From: Deltaproteobacteria bacterium
GTDB taxonomy: Bacteria; Myxococcota_A; Polyangia; JAAYKL01
Assembly (NCBI GenBank): GCA_016935665.1
Contig: JAFGQN010000173.1
Span: 1 to 64,000, forward strand
DNA: 64,000 nucleotides
Direction of reading: 5' to 3'
Shown here: piece by piece, positions 18,138-28,119 of the stretch
Layout: the number at the start of each line of letters is the position of its first letter
How positions within the stretch are numbered: position 1 is the stretch's first letter
Position numbers and translations under genes: made by a program
Notes under the pieces: generated by a model
Database searches by the model: none
What the model saw: only the letters and a program-made list of their open reading frames with translations
Told to the model about the DNA's origin: nothing

Positions 18138-18839
18138 CTATTTCAAGTTCAATAGGGAGGCCGCCGCCTCATCCACCAGCCATGTGGCATCCAGCACCAG
18201 CTGGGCAGGCCTGGCGGATGGATTTATGGGTTTGGAAAAAACGTCAGACAACGCCTGCGCCTTTTCAGCGCCAGTAGCCAGAATGAATGTCTGTATAGCG
18301 TCCTGAACCACCTTTGGCGTAATGCTGATGCGCCACGGGGGCGGTTTGGGACATTGAACCGCCATGGCCAGAGCACTGCTGTGCGCGAACGCCACCGACC
18401 CTGGAAAAAGAGATGCAATATGCGCGTCGGGCCCCATCCCCAGCAACTGCACGTCGATGGGGGTCTGCAGATGGGCTTCGTACAACCGGGCCGCCTCCCC
18501 TTTTTCCAGCTCACCTTTTACCCGATGCACCGCCTTAAAGTGGTCAAACGCATCACCAAACGCCTCTTTGGCCATGGCAAAATTGCTGTCGGGATGTGTG
18601 GCGGGAACACAACGTTCGTCGCCAAACAGTATTTCAATTTTGTCAAAGGAGAGCTCCCCCACCGCGTCAGCGTTGGCCAACATGCGGTATGCCGGTTCCG
18701 GAGTAGTGCCACCGGCCAACGAGAATCGACAGGTTTCTTTTTGCTTCAACGTCTCGCGAATGGCGCCGGCCAGCAAATGTGCGGCTTTTTTTACCAACTC
18801 CGATTTGCTTTTGCACACAACAATATTGGTGGGCGTCAC
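18138..18839 (-). CDS. pgl: 6-phosphogluconolactonase
   Basis: A 233-residue DevB-type lactonase that hydrolyses 6-phosphogluconolactone to 6-phosphogluconate. Visible motifs are FSLAGGTTPEPAYRML, ILFGDERCVPATHPDSN, and LLGMGPDAHIASLFPG containing the His of the active site. Length is normal. The start overlaps the end of zwf by four bases (ATGA at 18836-18839), showing translational coupling, and gnd follows closely. Confidence 0.95.
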   Translation of the reverse strand: MTPTNIVVCKSKSELVKKAAHLLAGAIRETLKQKETCRFSLAGGTTPEPAYRMLANADAVGELSFDKIEILFGDERCVPATHPDSNFAMAKEAFGDAFDHFKAVHRVKGELEKGEAARLYEAHLQTPIDVQLLGMGPDAHIASLFPGSVAFAHSSALAMAVQCPKPPPWRISITPKVVQDAIQTFILATGAEKAQALSDVFSKPINPSARPAQLVLDATWLVDEAAASLLNLK

Positions 18840-20323
18840 GGTTTCACCTCCGGACCCGCGCTCCCCGGTTCATATGTGCCCATGGGAATACTGCCATCCT
18901 GGGCGCCGTCCAGCAGCGGGGCCACGAAGTGCCACATGTGTTCCACTTCTTCCTGACGGGCAAACAGCGTCTGATTCCCGCGCAGGCAATCCAGCAGCAG
19001 CTTTTCGTAGGCTTCCTGCTGTGCTTTTTCCTTAAAACTCTGATTGAAATCAAAATCCATCTGAACCGGCGAAACATCTTCTTTTTCGCCTGGGGTCTTG
19101 GTGCCGATGCGCAAAGAAATGCCCTCCTCGGGTTGAATTCGAATGGTCAGCACATTTGGTTCCAGCTTCATGCATACATCGTTTTCCTTAAACAGACACA
19201 AAGGCACAGGCGTGTACACAATTTCGATTTGCGTCATTTTCTTTTTCAGGTTCTTGCCCGTGCTCAGGATAAACGGCACACCGGCCCATCGCCAGTTGTC
19301 AATAAACAGCTTCACCGATGCATAAGTAGGCGTACGGGAGTCTCTGTCCACGCCGTCCTCTTCGCGGTAACCGGCATACTGCGCAAGCGACACATCGCTG
19401 CCAACGGAACTGGCATCCAGATGCCTCAGCGCTTTAAACACCTTGGCCCGTTCATCGCGAATATGTTCCGCCTCAAAAGAGTTTGGGGGTTCCATGGCAC
19501 ACAAAGCCAGAATCTGTAGCAGGTGATTTTGAAGCACATCCCGAATGACACCCGCTTCTTCATAAAATGCGCCACGCCCTTCAATGCCAATGTTTTCAAA
19601 GGCTGTAATACGCACATGATGAATGTATCGGCGATTCCAGATAGGCTCGAATATGGCGTTGGCAAAGCGGAATATCAAAATGTTCTGCACGGTTTCCTTG
19701 CCCAGATAATGATCCATTCGAAACAGCTGTTCTTCGTCCAGATACTGATGCGCCAACGCGTTGAGTTCCAGCGCGCTCGACAAATCCCTACCAAAGGGTT
19801 TTTCGAAAACAACGCGTGTGGGCGGGCCGGCATTGTGATGCGCCGGAGTTACCAGACCGTTTTTTCCAAGCCCCTCTATTATCACATTAAAAGATGTGGG
19901 CGGCGTGGAGAGATAAAACAGATAGCGACGCTGTGCGTTGTCCTGTTTATCCATTCCCAATTCTGCTTTCAGGGTGGCGTAGCTTTGCGGGTCGCCGTAA
20001 TTCACCTGCACATAGGTGGTTCGCTCGGCCAGCTGCTGCCATATTTCCTCTTTGAATCCGCTGCGGGAAAAACGCTGCACCCCACTTTTAAACCGCTCTA
20101 GAAGACTTTCCAGCGTTTTGTTGCTGCGCGCCACGGTGACTATTTTGAAATCATCGGGCAATAACCCGTCCACACGCAGATTGTACAGCGCGGGAAACAA
20201 CTTGCGCATGCTTAAATCCCCTGTGGCCCCAAAGATAATAAAAGTGGCATCATGCAGGGATGCCTTGTTAAACAGACCGCTAACGCTTGGTATGTCGGCT
20301 TTGGTGATAATTGAATTTTCCAT
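18836..20323 (-). CDS. zwf: Glucose-6-phosphate 1-dehydrogenase
   Basis: About 495 residues from the ATG at 20323, chosen for the preceding GGGAAAGG; the frame extends to 20362. It catalyses NADP-dependent oxidation of glucose-6-phosphate, the entry step of the oxidative pentose-phosphate pathway. It has the dinucleotide motif IFGATGDLSMRKLFPAL, the catalytic signature RMDHYLGKETVQNI, and FEKPFGRDL. First gene of the zwf-pgl-gnd operon; the end overlaps pgl. Confidence 0.97.
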   Translation of the reverse strand: MENSIITKADIPSVSGLFNKASLHDATFIIFGATGDLSMRKLFPALYNLRVDGLLPDDFKIVTVARSNKTLESLLERFKSGVQRFSRSGFKEEIWQQLAERTTYVQVNYGDPQSYATLKAELGMDKQDNAQRRYLFYLSTPPTSFNVIIEGLGKNGLVTPAHHNAGPPTRVVFEKPFGRDLSSALELNALAHQYLDEEQLFRMDHYLGKETVQNILIFRFANAIFEPIWNRRYIHHVRITAFENIGIEGRGAFYEEAGVIRDVLQNHLLQILALCAMEPPNSFEAEHIRDERAKVFKALRHLDASSVGSDVSLAQYAGYREEDGVDRDSRTPTYASVKLFIDNWRWAGVPFILSTGKNLKKKMTQIEIVYTPVPLCLFKENDVCMKLEPNVLTIRIQPEEGISLRIGTKTPGEKEDVSPVQMDFDFNQSFKEKAQQEAYEKLLLDCLRGNQTLFARQEEVEHMWHFVAPLLDGAQDGSIPMGTYEPGSAGPEVKP

Positions 20324-20687
20324 AAAAACCTTTCCCACAGAGTCATTTACCCAGATTTTCACATGTGCATTTCAGAACGACAAAAGTGTCTTGTGAGACA
20401 GTATAGTGACGCAAAGATGAAAATAAAGGCACTGCAGGATACTTTTTTGGAAAATGCCGAAACGGCATGTAATTCAAAAATCCATTGTGTCAATTGCCAA
20501 TAATTATTTTTTTTTAAAAAAAAGTCACATCTGCCATTTATCGCCTAACTCCCCGGATCACTGCCTGTTATCAGAAAAGAATTTTCTGTTGGAAGCATAT
20601 TGCACCGGAACACGATTGGACATTTTCGTCTGAGGTCCTCATACTAAGGAATGCGAAGGCCATTGCCCAGAAAAGCAGGAGGTGTAC
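20324..20687. other. Divergent intergenic region
   Basis: About 360 bases between zwf (minus) and the BON-like gene (plus), which should contain promoters for both. A long A/T tract (about 20502-20522) stands out. No ORF, palindrome or riboswitch-like structure could be supported. Confidence 0.35.
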
Positions 20688-21017
20688 ATGAACAATATAA
20701 AAACGGACGAAAGTGAAGAGGGATATATATTAGACAACACATCCCGCGACAAAAGCGATGATATTGACCCCGCGCAAATGAAGGTAGTGCACGCTGTCGA
20801 AGAGTTGATGGACGAGCTGGACACAGAGTGCCATTGCGATGTGGACGTCACCCTTGACGGCAAATGGTGTACTTTTGAAGGCACCGTTGATTCCCAGGAA
20901 ATCCGGACCGCTTTATTCGATTTAGTACCCAGCCGAAATGGCAAGCGGTATATCGTCGACCGACTGCACGTGACCTATGATGTGGGACATGAATCGGGAA
21001 ATGAAGTCGGGCACTGA
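20688..21017 (+). CDS. Small BON-like domain protein
   Basis: A 109-residue protein. The ATG at 20688 is chosen because AGGAGG ends six bases upstream; the frame also offers a GTG at 20682. The N-terminus is acidic and Ser-rich with no signal peptide. Residues about 35-98 read like a BON or similar alpha-beta domain: a helix (AVEELMDELD), a strand pair around VDVTLDGKWCTFEGTV, another helix, then YIVDRLHVTY. BON domains bind phospholipid or small ligands. It precedes the first HAD phosphatase by 46 bases, so they may be co-expressed. The domain call is tentative. Confidence 0.6.
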   Translation: MNNIKTDESEEGYILDNTSRDKSDDIDPAQMKVVHAVEELMDELDTECHCDVDVTLDGKWCTFEGTVDSQEIRTALFDLVPSRNGKRYIVDRLHVTYDVGHESGNEVGH

Positions 21018-21063
21018 CATCCCCTTGCTACATCACTTTATGGACCAAAACCAGGGAGAACAT

Positions 21064-21831
21064 ATGGGATTTCAACATCTGTTGGTGAGTGACATCGACG
21101 GAACACTACTTAGGGATGGTCAGGCGACCCCCGGATTAAAAGCATTAAAACGACTATTCCAAACACATTCTGATACAGTGGCGCTGGTGTATGCCACTGG
21201 GCGCTCCATTGCATCCACGTTGAGACTGGTGGAAAAAGGGATATTGCCGCCACCTCAAGCCATTGCCCCATTTGTGGGTACAGAGGTCTGGCTTCCCGGC
21301 TGGTACCCTTCACGGGAATACAGCCGGATGCTGGAGCAGGGATGGCATCCCATTCGAATTCAGCGTCTCATCCGGGAGAAACTGGCACTGCGCACTCAGG
21401 AAGCCCGATTTCAAAGCTATTTTAAACTCAGCTATTTTCTGGAAGATGCCACGCTGCTCCCCCAATTAAAGGCGCTTTTACAGCAGCATCGACTCCAGGC
21501 CAAAATTGTTTATTCCTGTGGAGAGTATCTGGACATCATTCCCGTCCGGGCGGGAAAAGCGAGCGCCGTGCGCTTTTTATGTACCCGCTGGCAGATTGAA
21601 CATCAAAACGTGCTGGCCTGCGGCGATTCGGGCAATGACGTGGATATGCTCACTGTGCCGGATACCTGCAATGTTGCTGTGGGAAACCTGGAAGAGGAGT
21701 TGCAGACACTGGCGGGAAGCGGACGATTTTATGTGGCGGAACTGCCCTATGCCGGCGGAGTGCTCGAAGGAGCGGCGGCATTCGATTTCTGGCCGCCCAC
21801 CGAAGAGCGCACCGACACTGCAACGCCCTGA
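21064..21831 (+). CDS. HAD-family sugar-phosphatase-like hydrolase, copy 1
   Basis: A 255-residue HAD type IIB hydrolase of the Cof / sucrose-phosphatase group. Motif I is SDIDGTLLRDG (nucleophile Asp about 10), motif II is VYATGRS, the motif III Lys sits in VRAGKASAVRF, and motif IV is ACGDSGNDVDML. It should dephosphorylate a sugar phosphate; the substrate is not predictable. GGGAGAA precedes the ATG at 21064. A close paralogue lies at 25040-25816 in the same orientation, with motifs and the C-terminal VAELPYAGGVLEGAAAFDFWP block nearly unchanged. Confidence 0.88.
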   Translation: MGFQHLLVSDIDGTLLRDGQATPGLKALKRLFQTHSDTVALVYATGRSIASTLRLVEKGILPPPQAIAPFVGTEVWLPGWYPSREYSRMLEQGWHPIRIQRLIREKLALRTQEARFQSYFKLSYFLEDATLLPQLKALLQQHRLQAKIVYSCGEYLDIIPVRAGKASAVRFLCTRWQIEHQNVLACGDSGNDVDMLTVPDTCNVAVGNLEEELQTLAGSGRFYVAELPYAGGVLEGAAAFDFWPPTEERTDTATP

Positions 21832-21949
21832 ATCCGCCCCGCACAGGAGCGATTGTATCGATTCTGTCGAGGGATTGGGGCGTACAGTTGTTTTTTTAAA
21901 CAGAAAAACGAAGCGCTCTTAGCGAAAAGAAATTGACGCGGTTAATCCC

Positions 21950-23497
21950 CTACTGAACGGGAACGTATTCCACAGCGCCAATGTCCAGTTGCGCCGTGCC
22001 GTCGCCGTCACCATCAACCACCCGGGTCTGCATCAGGTAATCCAGAGGAACAGATTCCGCAACGTCGGTGTCTTTGTCAATATCACTCACATCGGTGATT
22101 TGCAGCGACGCGTCGCCCGCATCAATACACGGCGACGAGTTCATTAACCCAAAATCGCCGTTGTTGGCGTCTCTGAATACCGGGTTCTGGCCAGTAATAT
22201 TTGGTCCACTGCAATTGAGCCACGAGAGATGTTCGCAGGGAGTCTGCAGCAGGTTGTTGCTCACACTGATGATCACGCCAGTGCCGTTGATTTCCGGAGC
22301 AATGTTACCGAAAAAGATACTGTTGGAGACACGCAAGTCATTGGAATTATCGCCGGCAATAATAACTGCCGCACCTCCATTGGGCACTTCGTTGCGATAA
22401 AAGGTATTGCCGTCCAGAATGACATTGTTGCTCTTGTTGTAAATAGCAAACGCAGCGCCCGCCTGCGCATAATTATTGAGAAATACGCAGTTTGTCGTTT
22501 TTAGATCTGGCGCTTCAGCCACAAAAATACCGCCACCGGGACCCGCTGGAGCGCTGTTGTTCCGGAAGATGGAATGGTCAATAGTTGCACCGGCCTGGGC
22601 GGTCAGCGCAATACTCGCACCCGTTCCGGGATAGACCCTGTTGGAGTCGAAGGTGCATCCGGTAATTTTTCCACCGAACCCGGACGATAAATAAACGCCA
22701 CCGCCTCTGGCCTGGGCCACATTGTTGCGAATAGTGCAGTTCTCGATGGTTGGCGCCATTCCAAACGAAATAATGCCACCACCGGACTGGTGTTTCATTG
22801 TCGCATCATTTTCGATCACCAGATCTGCATAGCCGCCTTCAACTGTAAAACCATCCAGTCTGCAACTCGATACAAAGGTCACCACATGGTATGAATTGTT
22901 GTTTAACGTCGTCTCTTCGTCAGGGTCATCGTCGCCCTGCAAATCACCACTTAAAATCGTTGGGTTGGCGTCAATGTTTCTCTGTGTGCGCAGCGTTTCT
23001 GTTCCGGCGAACCCACCATAAATGGACATGGTCGGTTTCTTTAAAATAAATGTTTTACTTCTTTCATCTCCGGCAATAGTAGATTCTATTGGAATGTATT
23101 TTCCCGCGGCCACCCAGATTTCGCAAAAAATATCCGCACGCGCGGCGTTGACAGCCTGCTGGAGATTTTCAAACGCTTTATCCCAGCTACTGCCGTCACT
23201 CTCATCGTAGCTGGCCAGACCCTGTTTTACAAAAACGACGCAGCCATTTCCCGTCGGCGGCGACCCCGTAGACGTATCAATGGATGTATCGCTGTCACGA
23301 GCGGTAGCCGAATCCACGGTATCCCCTCCGGAATCCGGATAAGAATCTGAATCGGAGTCCCAATCACTCGCGCTCGCTGTGTCTCTGTCCACTTTTGCAA
23401 TGGCCATTGGGTCGTGGCTACAGGCAGAGGTGGCAAGCAATACGGCAAGTAAAACAATCAGTCGTCGGTTGTGCAGGTAGATCATTATCTTTTTCAT
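21950..23497 (-). CDS. Beta-helix repeat lipoprotein
   Basis: A 515-residue lipoprotein: lipobox ATSAC (Cys about 26), a short Asp/Ser/Thr-rich spacer (about 38-80) related to but more diverged than the SD stalks elsewhere, then a right-handed parallel beta-helix. The helix opens with a DGSSWDKAFENLQQAVNAA segment typical of PMP-like or choice-of-anchor-Q proteins, continues with repeated N-[IT]-F/I-x-N-N turns such as CTIRNNVAQARGGGVYL and CVFLNNYAQAG, and ends near VPLDYLMQTRVVDGDGDGTAQLDIGAVEY. Likely a surface adhesin or glycan-binding/lyase-like protein. Its start directly follows the stop of the TPR gene, so the two are co-translated. Confidence 0.85.
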   Translation of the reverse strand: MKKIMIYLHNRRLIVLLAVLLATSACSHDPMAIAKVDRDTASASDWDSDSDSYPDSGGDTVDSATARDSDTSIDTSTGSPPTGNGCVVFVKQGLASYDESDGSSWDKAFENLQQAVNAARADIFCEIWVAAGKYIPIESTIAGDERSKTFILKKPTMSIYGGFAGTETLRTQRNIDANPTILSGDLQGDDDPDEETTLNNNSYHVVTFVSSCRLDGFTVEGGYADLVIENDATMKHQSGGGIISFGMAPTIENCTIRNNVAQARGGGVYLSSGFGGKITGCTFDSNRVYPGTGASIALTAQAGATIDHSIFRNNSAPAGPGGGIFVAEAPDLKTTNCVFLNNYAQAGAAFAIYNKSNNVILDGNTFYRNEVPNGGAAVIIAGDNSNDLRVSNSIFFGNIAPEINGTGVIISVSNNLLQTPCEHLSWLNCSGPNITGQNPVFRDANNGDFGLMNSSPCIDAGDASLQITDVSDIDKDTDVAESVPLDYLMQTRVVDGDGDGTAQLDIGAVEYVPVQ

Positions 23498-24553
23498 CTA
23501 GAACCTCATCGTAATGGCACCGGGAACAAGTGCAACTGCGCCGGATTCAAGTGCCATGTTTTCCTTGTGCTTAACCAACAGAATAATCCCACTCACAGCG
23601 GTTGCCGTGGTAAAGACGGCAGAGCTGATGACCATGGCCGTGGTCAATGCGTCATATCGATCCACTTCTTCCCGCAAATCGTACGCCTTTGCCTCCAATG
23701 ATTCATTGGGAGCGCTCGCCGCTTTCAATTGGTTGGCCGCTGCGGTTAAGTCATCGTTTTTTTTGCCGGCTAAAACCCAGAATGTTACAGCGGCGCCTCC
23801 TGACGCCAACGCAAGAATACCGGATGTCAGAGTGAAAATTTTCAACGGCTTCAAGTTGGCCGGCGCCTTGGGCAACGGTTGGATTAGTGTGGGGCGCTGC
23901 CGCGTTGTCAGATTCAACGCCGGGTTCTCACCTTTTTTTTGTGACGCGGAATTAAAGTCATCATCGGTGACCGAAAACGGCATTGCCAGCGCCCGCTCAC
24001 GGCCGCCTTTGACACGTACTACAACGATTCCGGCACTGCCCACCGTCAGCGGCTGCGAATGAATAATATTACCGTTATAAATAATGTCCACCTGATGGGG
24101 AATTCCCGCAGCGACGCGCAGTTCCGATACCAGTGGCAATTTACTCCGAAAGGTTTCGTCCACGTGAATCTCGGCGCCATCCGGTGCGTTCTCCACTTCA
24201 ATTTTCCCAACCAGTTCACGCAACAATTTGACTTCGCGAATCACGTTTTCCATATCCAGCGCCGGTATTTCGTCGCCTCCCAGCGCCAGATACTTTTCAA
24301 ACGCTTCAAGCGCCAGACCGTAGTGTTTGGCGGCGGCCTCGGACTGGCCAATATTGAACCACAATTTCCACACCGGCGATAGAGAATAGGCTTGCCTGAA
24401 AAGTGCCGCCGCTTCTACATAATTTTTAATGCTAAAGTTTTCTGCACCCGCTTCGTAAAGGCGTTTGGCCTCGTCGCTGTTGGTTTGTGATGCTCCGGTG
24501 ATTGGCAGACAGGACATGAGCAGGCAGCAGGTAATACAAAGGACGCGTTTCAT
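23498..24553 (-). CDS. Exported TPR protein with PEGA-like domain and C-terminal helix
   Basis: About 351 residues from the ATG at 24553, which has AAAGGAA upstream; the frame runs on to 24655. A signal peptide (about 1-23) precedes two or three TPR-type helices (AKRLYEAGAENFSIKNYVEAAALFRQAYSLSP) and a PEGA-like beta domain (VENAPDGAEIHVDETFRSKLPL). After a Lys/Pro-rich stretch, two hydrophobic helices (about 235-260 and 310-335) lie near the C-terminus. This layout is common in Myxococcota cell-envelope proteins of unknown role. Its stop abuts the start of the beta-helix lipoprotein, forming a two-gene unit. Confidence 0.75.
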   Translation of the reverse strand: MKRVLCITCCLLMSCLPITGASQTNSDEAKRLYEAGAENFSIKNYVEAAALFRQAYSLSPVWKLWFNIGQSEAAAKHYGLALEAFEKYLALGGDEIPALDMENVIREVKLLRELVGKIEVENAPDGAEIHVDETFRSKLPLVSELRVAAGIPHQVDIIYNGNIIHSQPLTVGSAGIVVVRVKGGRERALAMPFSVTDDDFNSASQKKGENPALNLTTRQRPTLIQPLPKAPANLKPLKIFTLTSGILALASGGAAVTFWVLAGKKNDDLTAAANQLKAASAPNESLEAKAYDLREEVDRYDALTTAMVISSAVFTTATAVSGIILLVKHKENMALESGAVALVPGAITMRF

Positions 24554-25039
24554 TCTAATTCCTTTCCGCGTAATGATCTGGTGTTCCGATAACAGCGGGA
24601 AAAAGTACGTCGTTATTTTAAACATAGTGCGAGACAAATTTCGAGCATATTTCATACTTTTCTATAGAACCCACAGGTTCAAAAAGTTTATTTTTTTTGA
24701 ATCGGTGAACATTTCAGCAGTGGTTTTTAACGCGGTTTCCAGCAATTCCAATCCCACTGCTTTAATCGGAAATTCAATGTCCCGCACCGTTGAATAATTC
24801 GCGTTCAACGCGGCACCGTTATGACTCAAAACCACAATAAAAAGCAAGCGGGACTATGCGGTAATACAATTGTTGCCACAAATTCGAGGAGAAGTTTCGA
24901 AATGGTCACATCGCGCTGTCATAATTTGCATGCCTTACAGTGTAGGGACAACGGGAAGAGCTCATGCAACAGATCATCAGTGAGGCAGACAGTACCTTGC
25001 ACATGTTCGCCAATAACTGCTGAACAAAGGTAAACAATT
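24554..25039. other. Divergent intergenic region
   Basis: About 486 bases between the TPR gene (minus) and the second HAD gene (plus). Short ORFs on both strands (for example 24465-24797 and 24821-25033) have no ribosome sites and unnatural composition. Promoters for both flanking genes must be here but cannot be assigned. Confidence 0.35.
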
Positions 25040-25816
25040 ATGATTTCCAAACACATACTTGCCAGTGACATTGACGGCACACTGCTTCGTGATGGCCGAG
25101 CGACACCAGGGTTGAAGGCGTTAAAACGACTTGTTGAAAATCATCGGGATGCGGTGGCCCTGGTATACGCCACCGGACGCTCCATCGGGTCAACTCTAAG
25201 CTTAATCGAAACGGGTGTGTTGCCCAAACCAAAGGCCATTGCATCTTTTGTTGGCACCGAAATATGGTTTCCCTCGTGGTATTTTTCGGACACGTATCGC
25301 CACTACATCTCAGAGGGATGGCATCGCATGGAAATTCTGCATATTGCACAAACCGTTTTTCGGCTCCAACTCCAGGACGCTCATTTTCAAAGCCCTCACA
25401 AACTCAGTTTTTTTCTAAATAGCCACGCCACCGTTTTCGACTTGAAAGAATACCTGACAAACAAAAATTTCCCTGCGCGGGTGGTGTATTCATGTGGCAA
25501 ATACCTGGATATTTTACCTGCCCGTGCCGGAAAGGCGAGTGCGTTACGATTTTTGCGCCAAAAATGGCAGGTGTCCTCCCGCAACGTGTTGGCGTGTGGG
25601 GACTCCGGCAACGATATTGATATGCTCACGGCGCCTGGCACCTGCAATGTGGCGGTGGGAAATCTGGAACGTGAACTGCAGCATTTGTCCAGCGAAGGCC
25701 ATTTTTATGTAGCTGAACTGCCATATGCGGGCGGTGTTCTGGAAGGCGCGGCCGCTTTCGATTTCTGGCCCCGGCGCGTAAGTGCCTGGGATGACGGCTC
25801 TGGAGCCCCGTTGTAA
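25040..25816 (+). CDS. HAD-family sugar-phosphatase-like hydrolase, copy 2
   Basis: A 258-residue paralogue of the protein at 21064-21831 with the same HAD motifs: ASDIDGTLLRDG, VYATGRSIGS, ARAGKASALRF and CGDSGNDIDML. The middle cap domain differs most. The two genes point the same way, about 3.2 kb apart, and bracket the TPR / beta-helix pair; this looks like an old duplication. The substrate is unknown and could be a sugar phosphate. AAAGG lies upstream of the ATG. It may be redundant with copy 1 or specialised for another substrate. Confidence 0.88.
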   Translation: MISKHILASDIDGTLLRDGRATPGLKALKRLVENHRDAVALVYATGRSIGSTLSLIETGVLPKPKAIASFVGTEIWFPSWYFSDTYRHYISEGWHRMEILHIAQTVFRLQLQDAHFQSPHKLSFFLNSHATVFDLKEYLTNKNFPARVVYSCGKYLDILPARAGKASALRFLRQKWQVSSRNVLACGDSGNDIDMLTAPGTCNVAVGNLERELQHLSSEGHFYVAELPYAGGVLEGAAAFDFWPRRVSAWDDGSGAPL

Positions 25817-25862
25817 CAAAACGGCGACTGCCCGGAATTAAAGCGAAGCATTATCCCGTTCG

Positions 25863-27851
25863 TTAAGGCAGCTCAATGACAAACCGAGCGCCGCCGTACT
25901 GCCCCTTTTCCACGCGAATCTGTCCGTTGTGTTCCTGGACAACTATGAAGTAGGATATGGATAATCCCAAACCGGTGCCCGCCCCTACCTGCTTGGTGGT
26001 AAAAAAAGGCTCAAAAACGCGACGCGCAATGTTTTCGGGGATACCGGGACCGTTGTCCTCAAATTCAATTTTGACCATTTCCTTTTGCGGCTGGATTCGA
26101 ATAAAAATCCGTGGTTCACTGACCTGCGCCTCAAAAAGCGCCTGTCCCGCATTTTTTATAAGGTTCAGCAGAACCTGTTGAATCTTACCCGCATCGCAAT
26201 TCACTGTCCGAACGTCACCTGCGTACGCACGCTGTATCTTGATTTTACGAAAATCTGTTTTACGGGCGAGATCGTAGTCGTTTAATGCCATCTCCAGAGT
26301 GGTTTCCATAAGTTCCGGCAGATTGCAGGGCAAATGTTGCTTACCGCTGATACGCACAAAACCCAGCATGTTTTTCACAATGGTGGCCGCCCGCGTACCT
26401 GCGTCGTAGATGGAATCCAGCATGCGCGGAATATTTCGGGCTTCAAGGTAAGCGGTCATTTTTTCCAGAGAGGCGTCCACTTTTTTTGCGGTGCGCACAT
26501 TGATTGGATGCTCCGGCGCCAACCGATTCATTATCACCTGAACATTCTGAAGCACGGCGGCCAGGGGATTGTTGATTTCGTGGGCCATCCCCGCTGCCAG
26601 TCCACCCACGGACAAAAGCTTTTCAGAGTGAACCAGCATCTCTTCAAAACGCACCTGTTCGGTAATATCATCAATCCGAACCACCACATCCGCCGAATTG
26701 GAATTATGCAGCGGGGTGATGTAAATGTTGTAAAAGGACATACGCTCACTGTGGGACCAGGGAATGCGGGCGCATTCGATGGAAATCTGTTCCTGCTGCG
26801 CTTTTCGAATGTTATCCAGATGGTCTCCCAGCATGGGAAACACATCGGTCACCTGGCGATGCAGCGCATCCGATTCCAATATACCGGTCAGGGTTTCCGC
26901 CTCCTTGTTCCACTGGGTCACCCCCCCCTGAGAATTGACGCCCAGAACCACCGATGGCAGCGAATTTAAAATGTCCGCCAGCTTGCGCTCATTTTCCTCC
27001 AGCGCTGTTTTCAACAGGTGCTGCTCAGTGATGTCAAACATGGTCCCGGTGGTAAAGAGGGGTTTTCTCTCGCCGTTGACATTGCCAAACGTGGTTTGCG
27101 CACGTGCGTGCATCCATCGTATCTCGCCCGACGGTTTCACAATGCGAAATCGGTTTTCGTACTTGCCATCGCCATTGGGATCGTGAGATTTGCGCACCCC
27201 TTCCATGTCGCGGTCGTCCGGATGAACCGCGGTGTCAAACTGTCCAAAATCCATTTCCCTGTCCGTGGGAAATCCATATATTTCCCGCATTCGCCGCGAT
27301 GAAAAAATGGTGCCATCCTGATGATGATGCTCAAACAGCCCCACATTCCAGACATCTGTGCCCACTCGATGCCGACGAATGTCGTCGCGCATCGACTGCA
27401 ACAGTTCGCCGGTCACAGGAGTAAAATAAATCGTACATAGCTGGTCGTCTTTCTGGAATTCCGTATCCAGTGTCATTTCTGCGCAGATGGGATTGCCTGC
27501 ATTTCCTTTCAACATCACAACCATCGAATTCCGGTTCAGGCGCGACACCCATGTCTCTTTGGACTCACTGTTGGATTCTTCGTTGACGAAAATGGCCGAC
27601 AACGGCTGCCGCATCACATCCGCCGGACAAAGCGCCAGCATCCTAAGCAAATCGGGGCTGCACCCGTGGATGATATCATTTTTCAGTGTAATAAACATTG
27701 ATGTGGTCGGCATACTATCCATTTGGAAACTCATTTTTCGGAAATCTCTGGTATCCCGATGCTCATTATTTCCCCAGCGTCGGGTATCTGTCAAAGTTTC
27801 GGACTTTAATATGTTGTAGACGGAAAGATCAACCAATAATGAAAAAAACAT
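25863..27851 (-). CDS. Multi-PAS sensor histidine kinase
   Basis: Up to 662 residues; the true start could be later, since no clear ribosome site marks any of the early ATGs. No membrane helix is visible. An N-terminal PAS-like segment is followed by a PAS_3/PAC region (about 165-285, with MREIYGFPTDREMDF and GEIRWMHARAQ), another PAS (about 295-405), HisKA (GLAAGMAHEINNPLAAV, His about 422) and HATPase_c with NLIKNAGQAL, DNGPGIPE and FEPFFTTKQVGAGTGLGLS. No receiver is attached, so its regulator is elsewhere. It lies alone on the minus strand next to an aminotransferase relic. Confidence 0.87.
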   Translation of the reverse strand: MFFSLLVDLSVYNILKSETLTDTRRWGNNEHRDTRDFRKMSFQMDSMPTTSMFITLKNDIIHGCSPDLLRMLALCPADVMRQPLSAIFVNEESNSESKETWVSRLNRNSMVVMLKGNAGNPICAEMTLDTEFQKDDQLCTIYFTPVTGELLQSMRDDIRRHRVGTDVWNVGLFEHHHQDGTIFSSRRMREIYGFPTDREMDFGQFDTAVHPDDRDMEGVRKSHDPNGDGKYENRFRIVKPSGEIRWMHARAQTTFGNVNGERKPLFTTGTMFDITEQHLLKTALEENERKLADILNSLPSVVLGVNSQGGVTQWNKEAETLTGILESDALHRQVTDVFPMLGDHLDNIRKAQQEQISIECARIPWSHSERMSFYNIYITPLHNSNSADVVVRIDDITEQVRFEEMLVHSEKLLSVGGLAAGMAHEINNPLAAVLQNVQVIMNRLAPEHPINVRTAKKVDASLEKMTAYLEARNIPRMLDSIYDAGTRAATIVKNMLGFVRISGKQHLPCNLPELMETTLEMALNDYDLARKTDFRKIKIQRAYAGDVRTVNCDAGKIQQVLLNLIKNAGQALFEAQVSEPRIFIRIQPQKEMVKIEFEDNGPGIPENIARRVFEPFFTTKQVGAGTGLGLSISYFIVVQEHNGQIRVEKGQYGGARFVIELP

Positions 27852-28119
27852 AAAATGACGGAGGAATGCTATTATGAGGCGATTATTGGATAATTCGAAA
27901 TCCCGTCAATGGCGCGGAGTGACTCCCAGCGATGTATCGAGTTTAGTCAGGGGAAAACCCGCTGGGACAGGTATATTCACTGCCTTGCGCTGACATCAGC
28001 CGGGTAGTGCGTCGTGGCCCTGCGATTTCAATTCATCGGATAACCCATCCTGGAGCGCTCACGGCTCCATTGTCTCGTTTTCAACCAGGCCGTACGGAGA
28101 AGCGTATCCCGGGGTCTAG

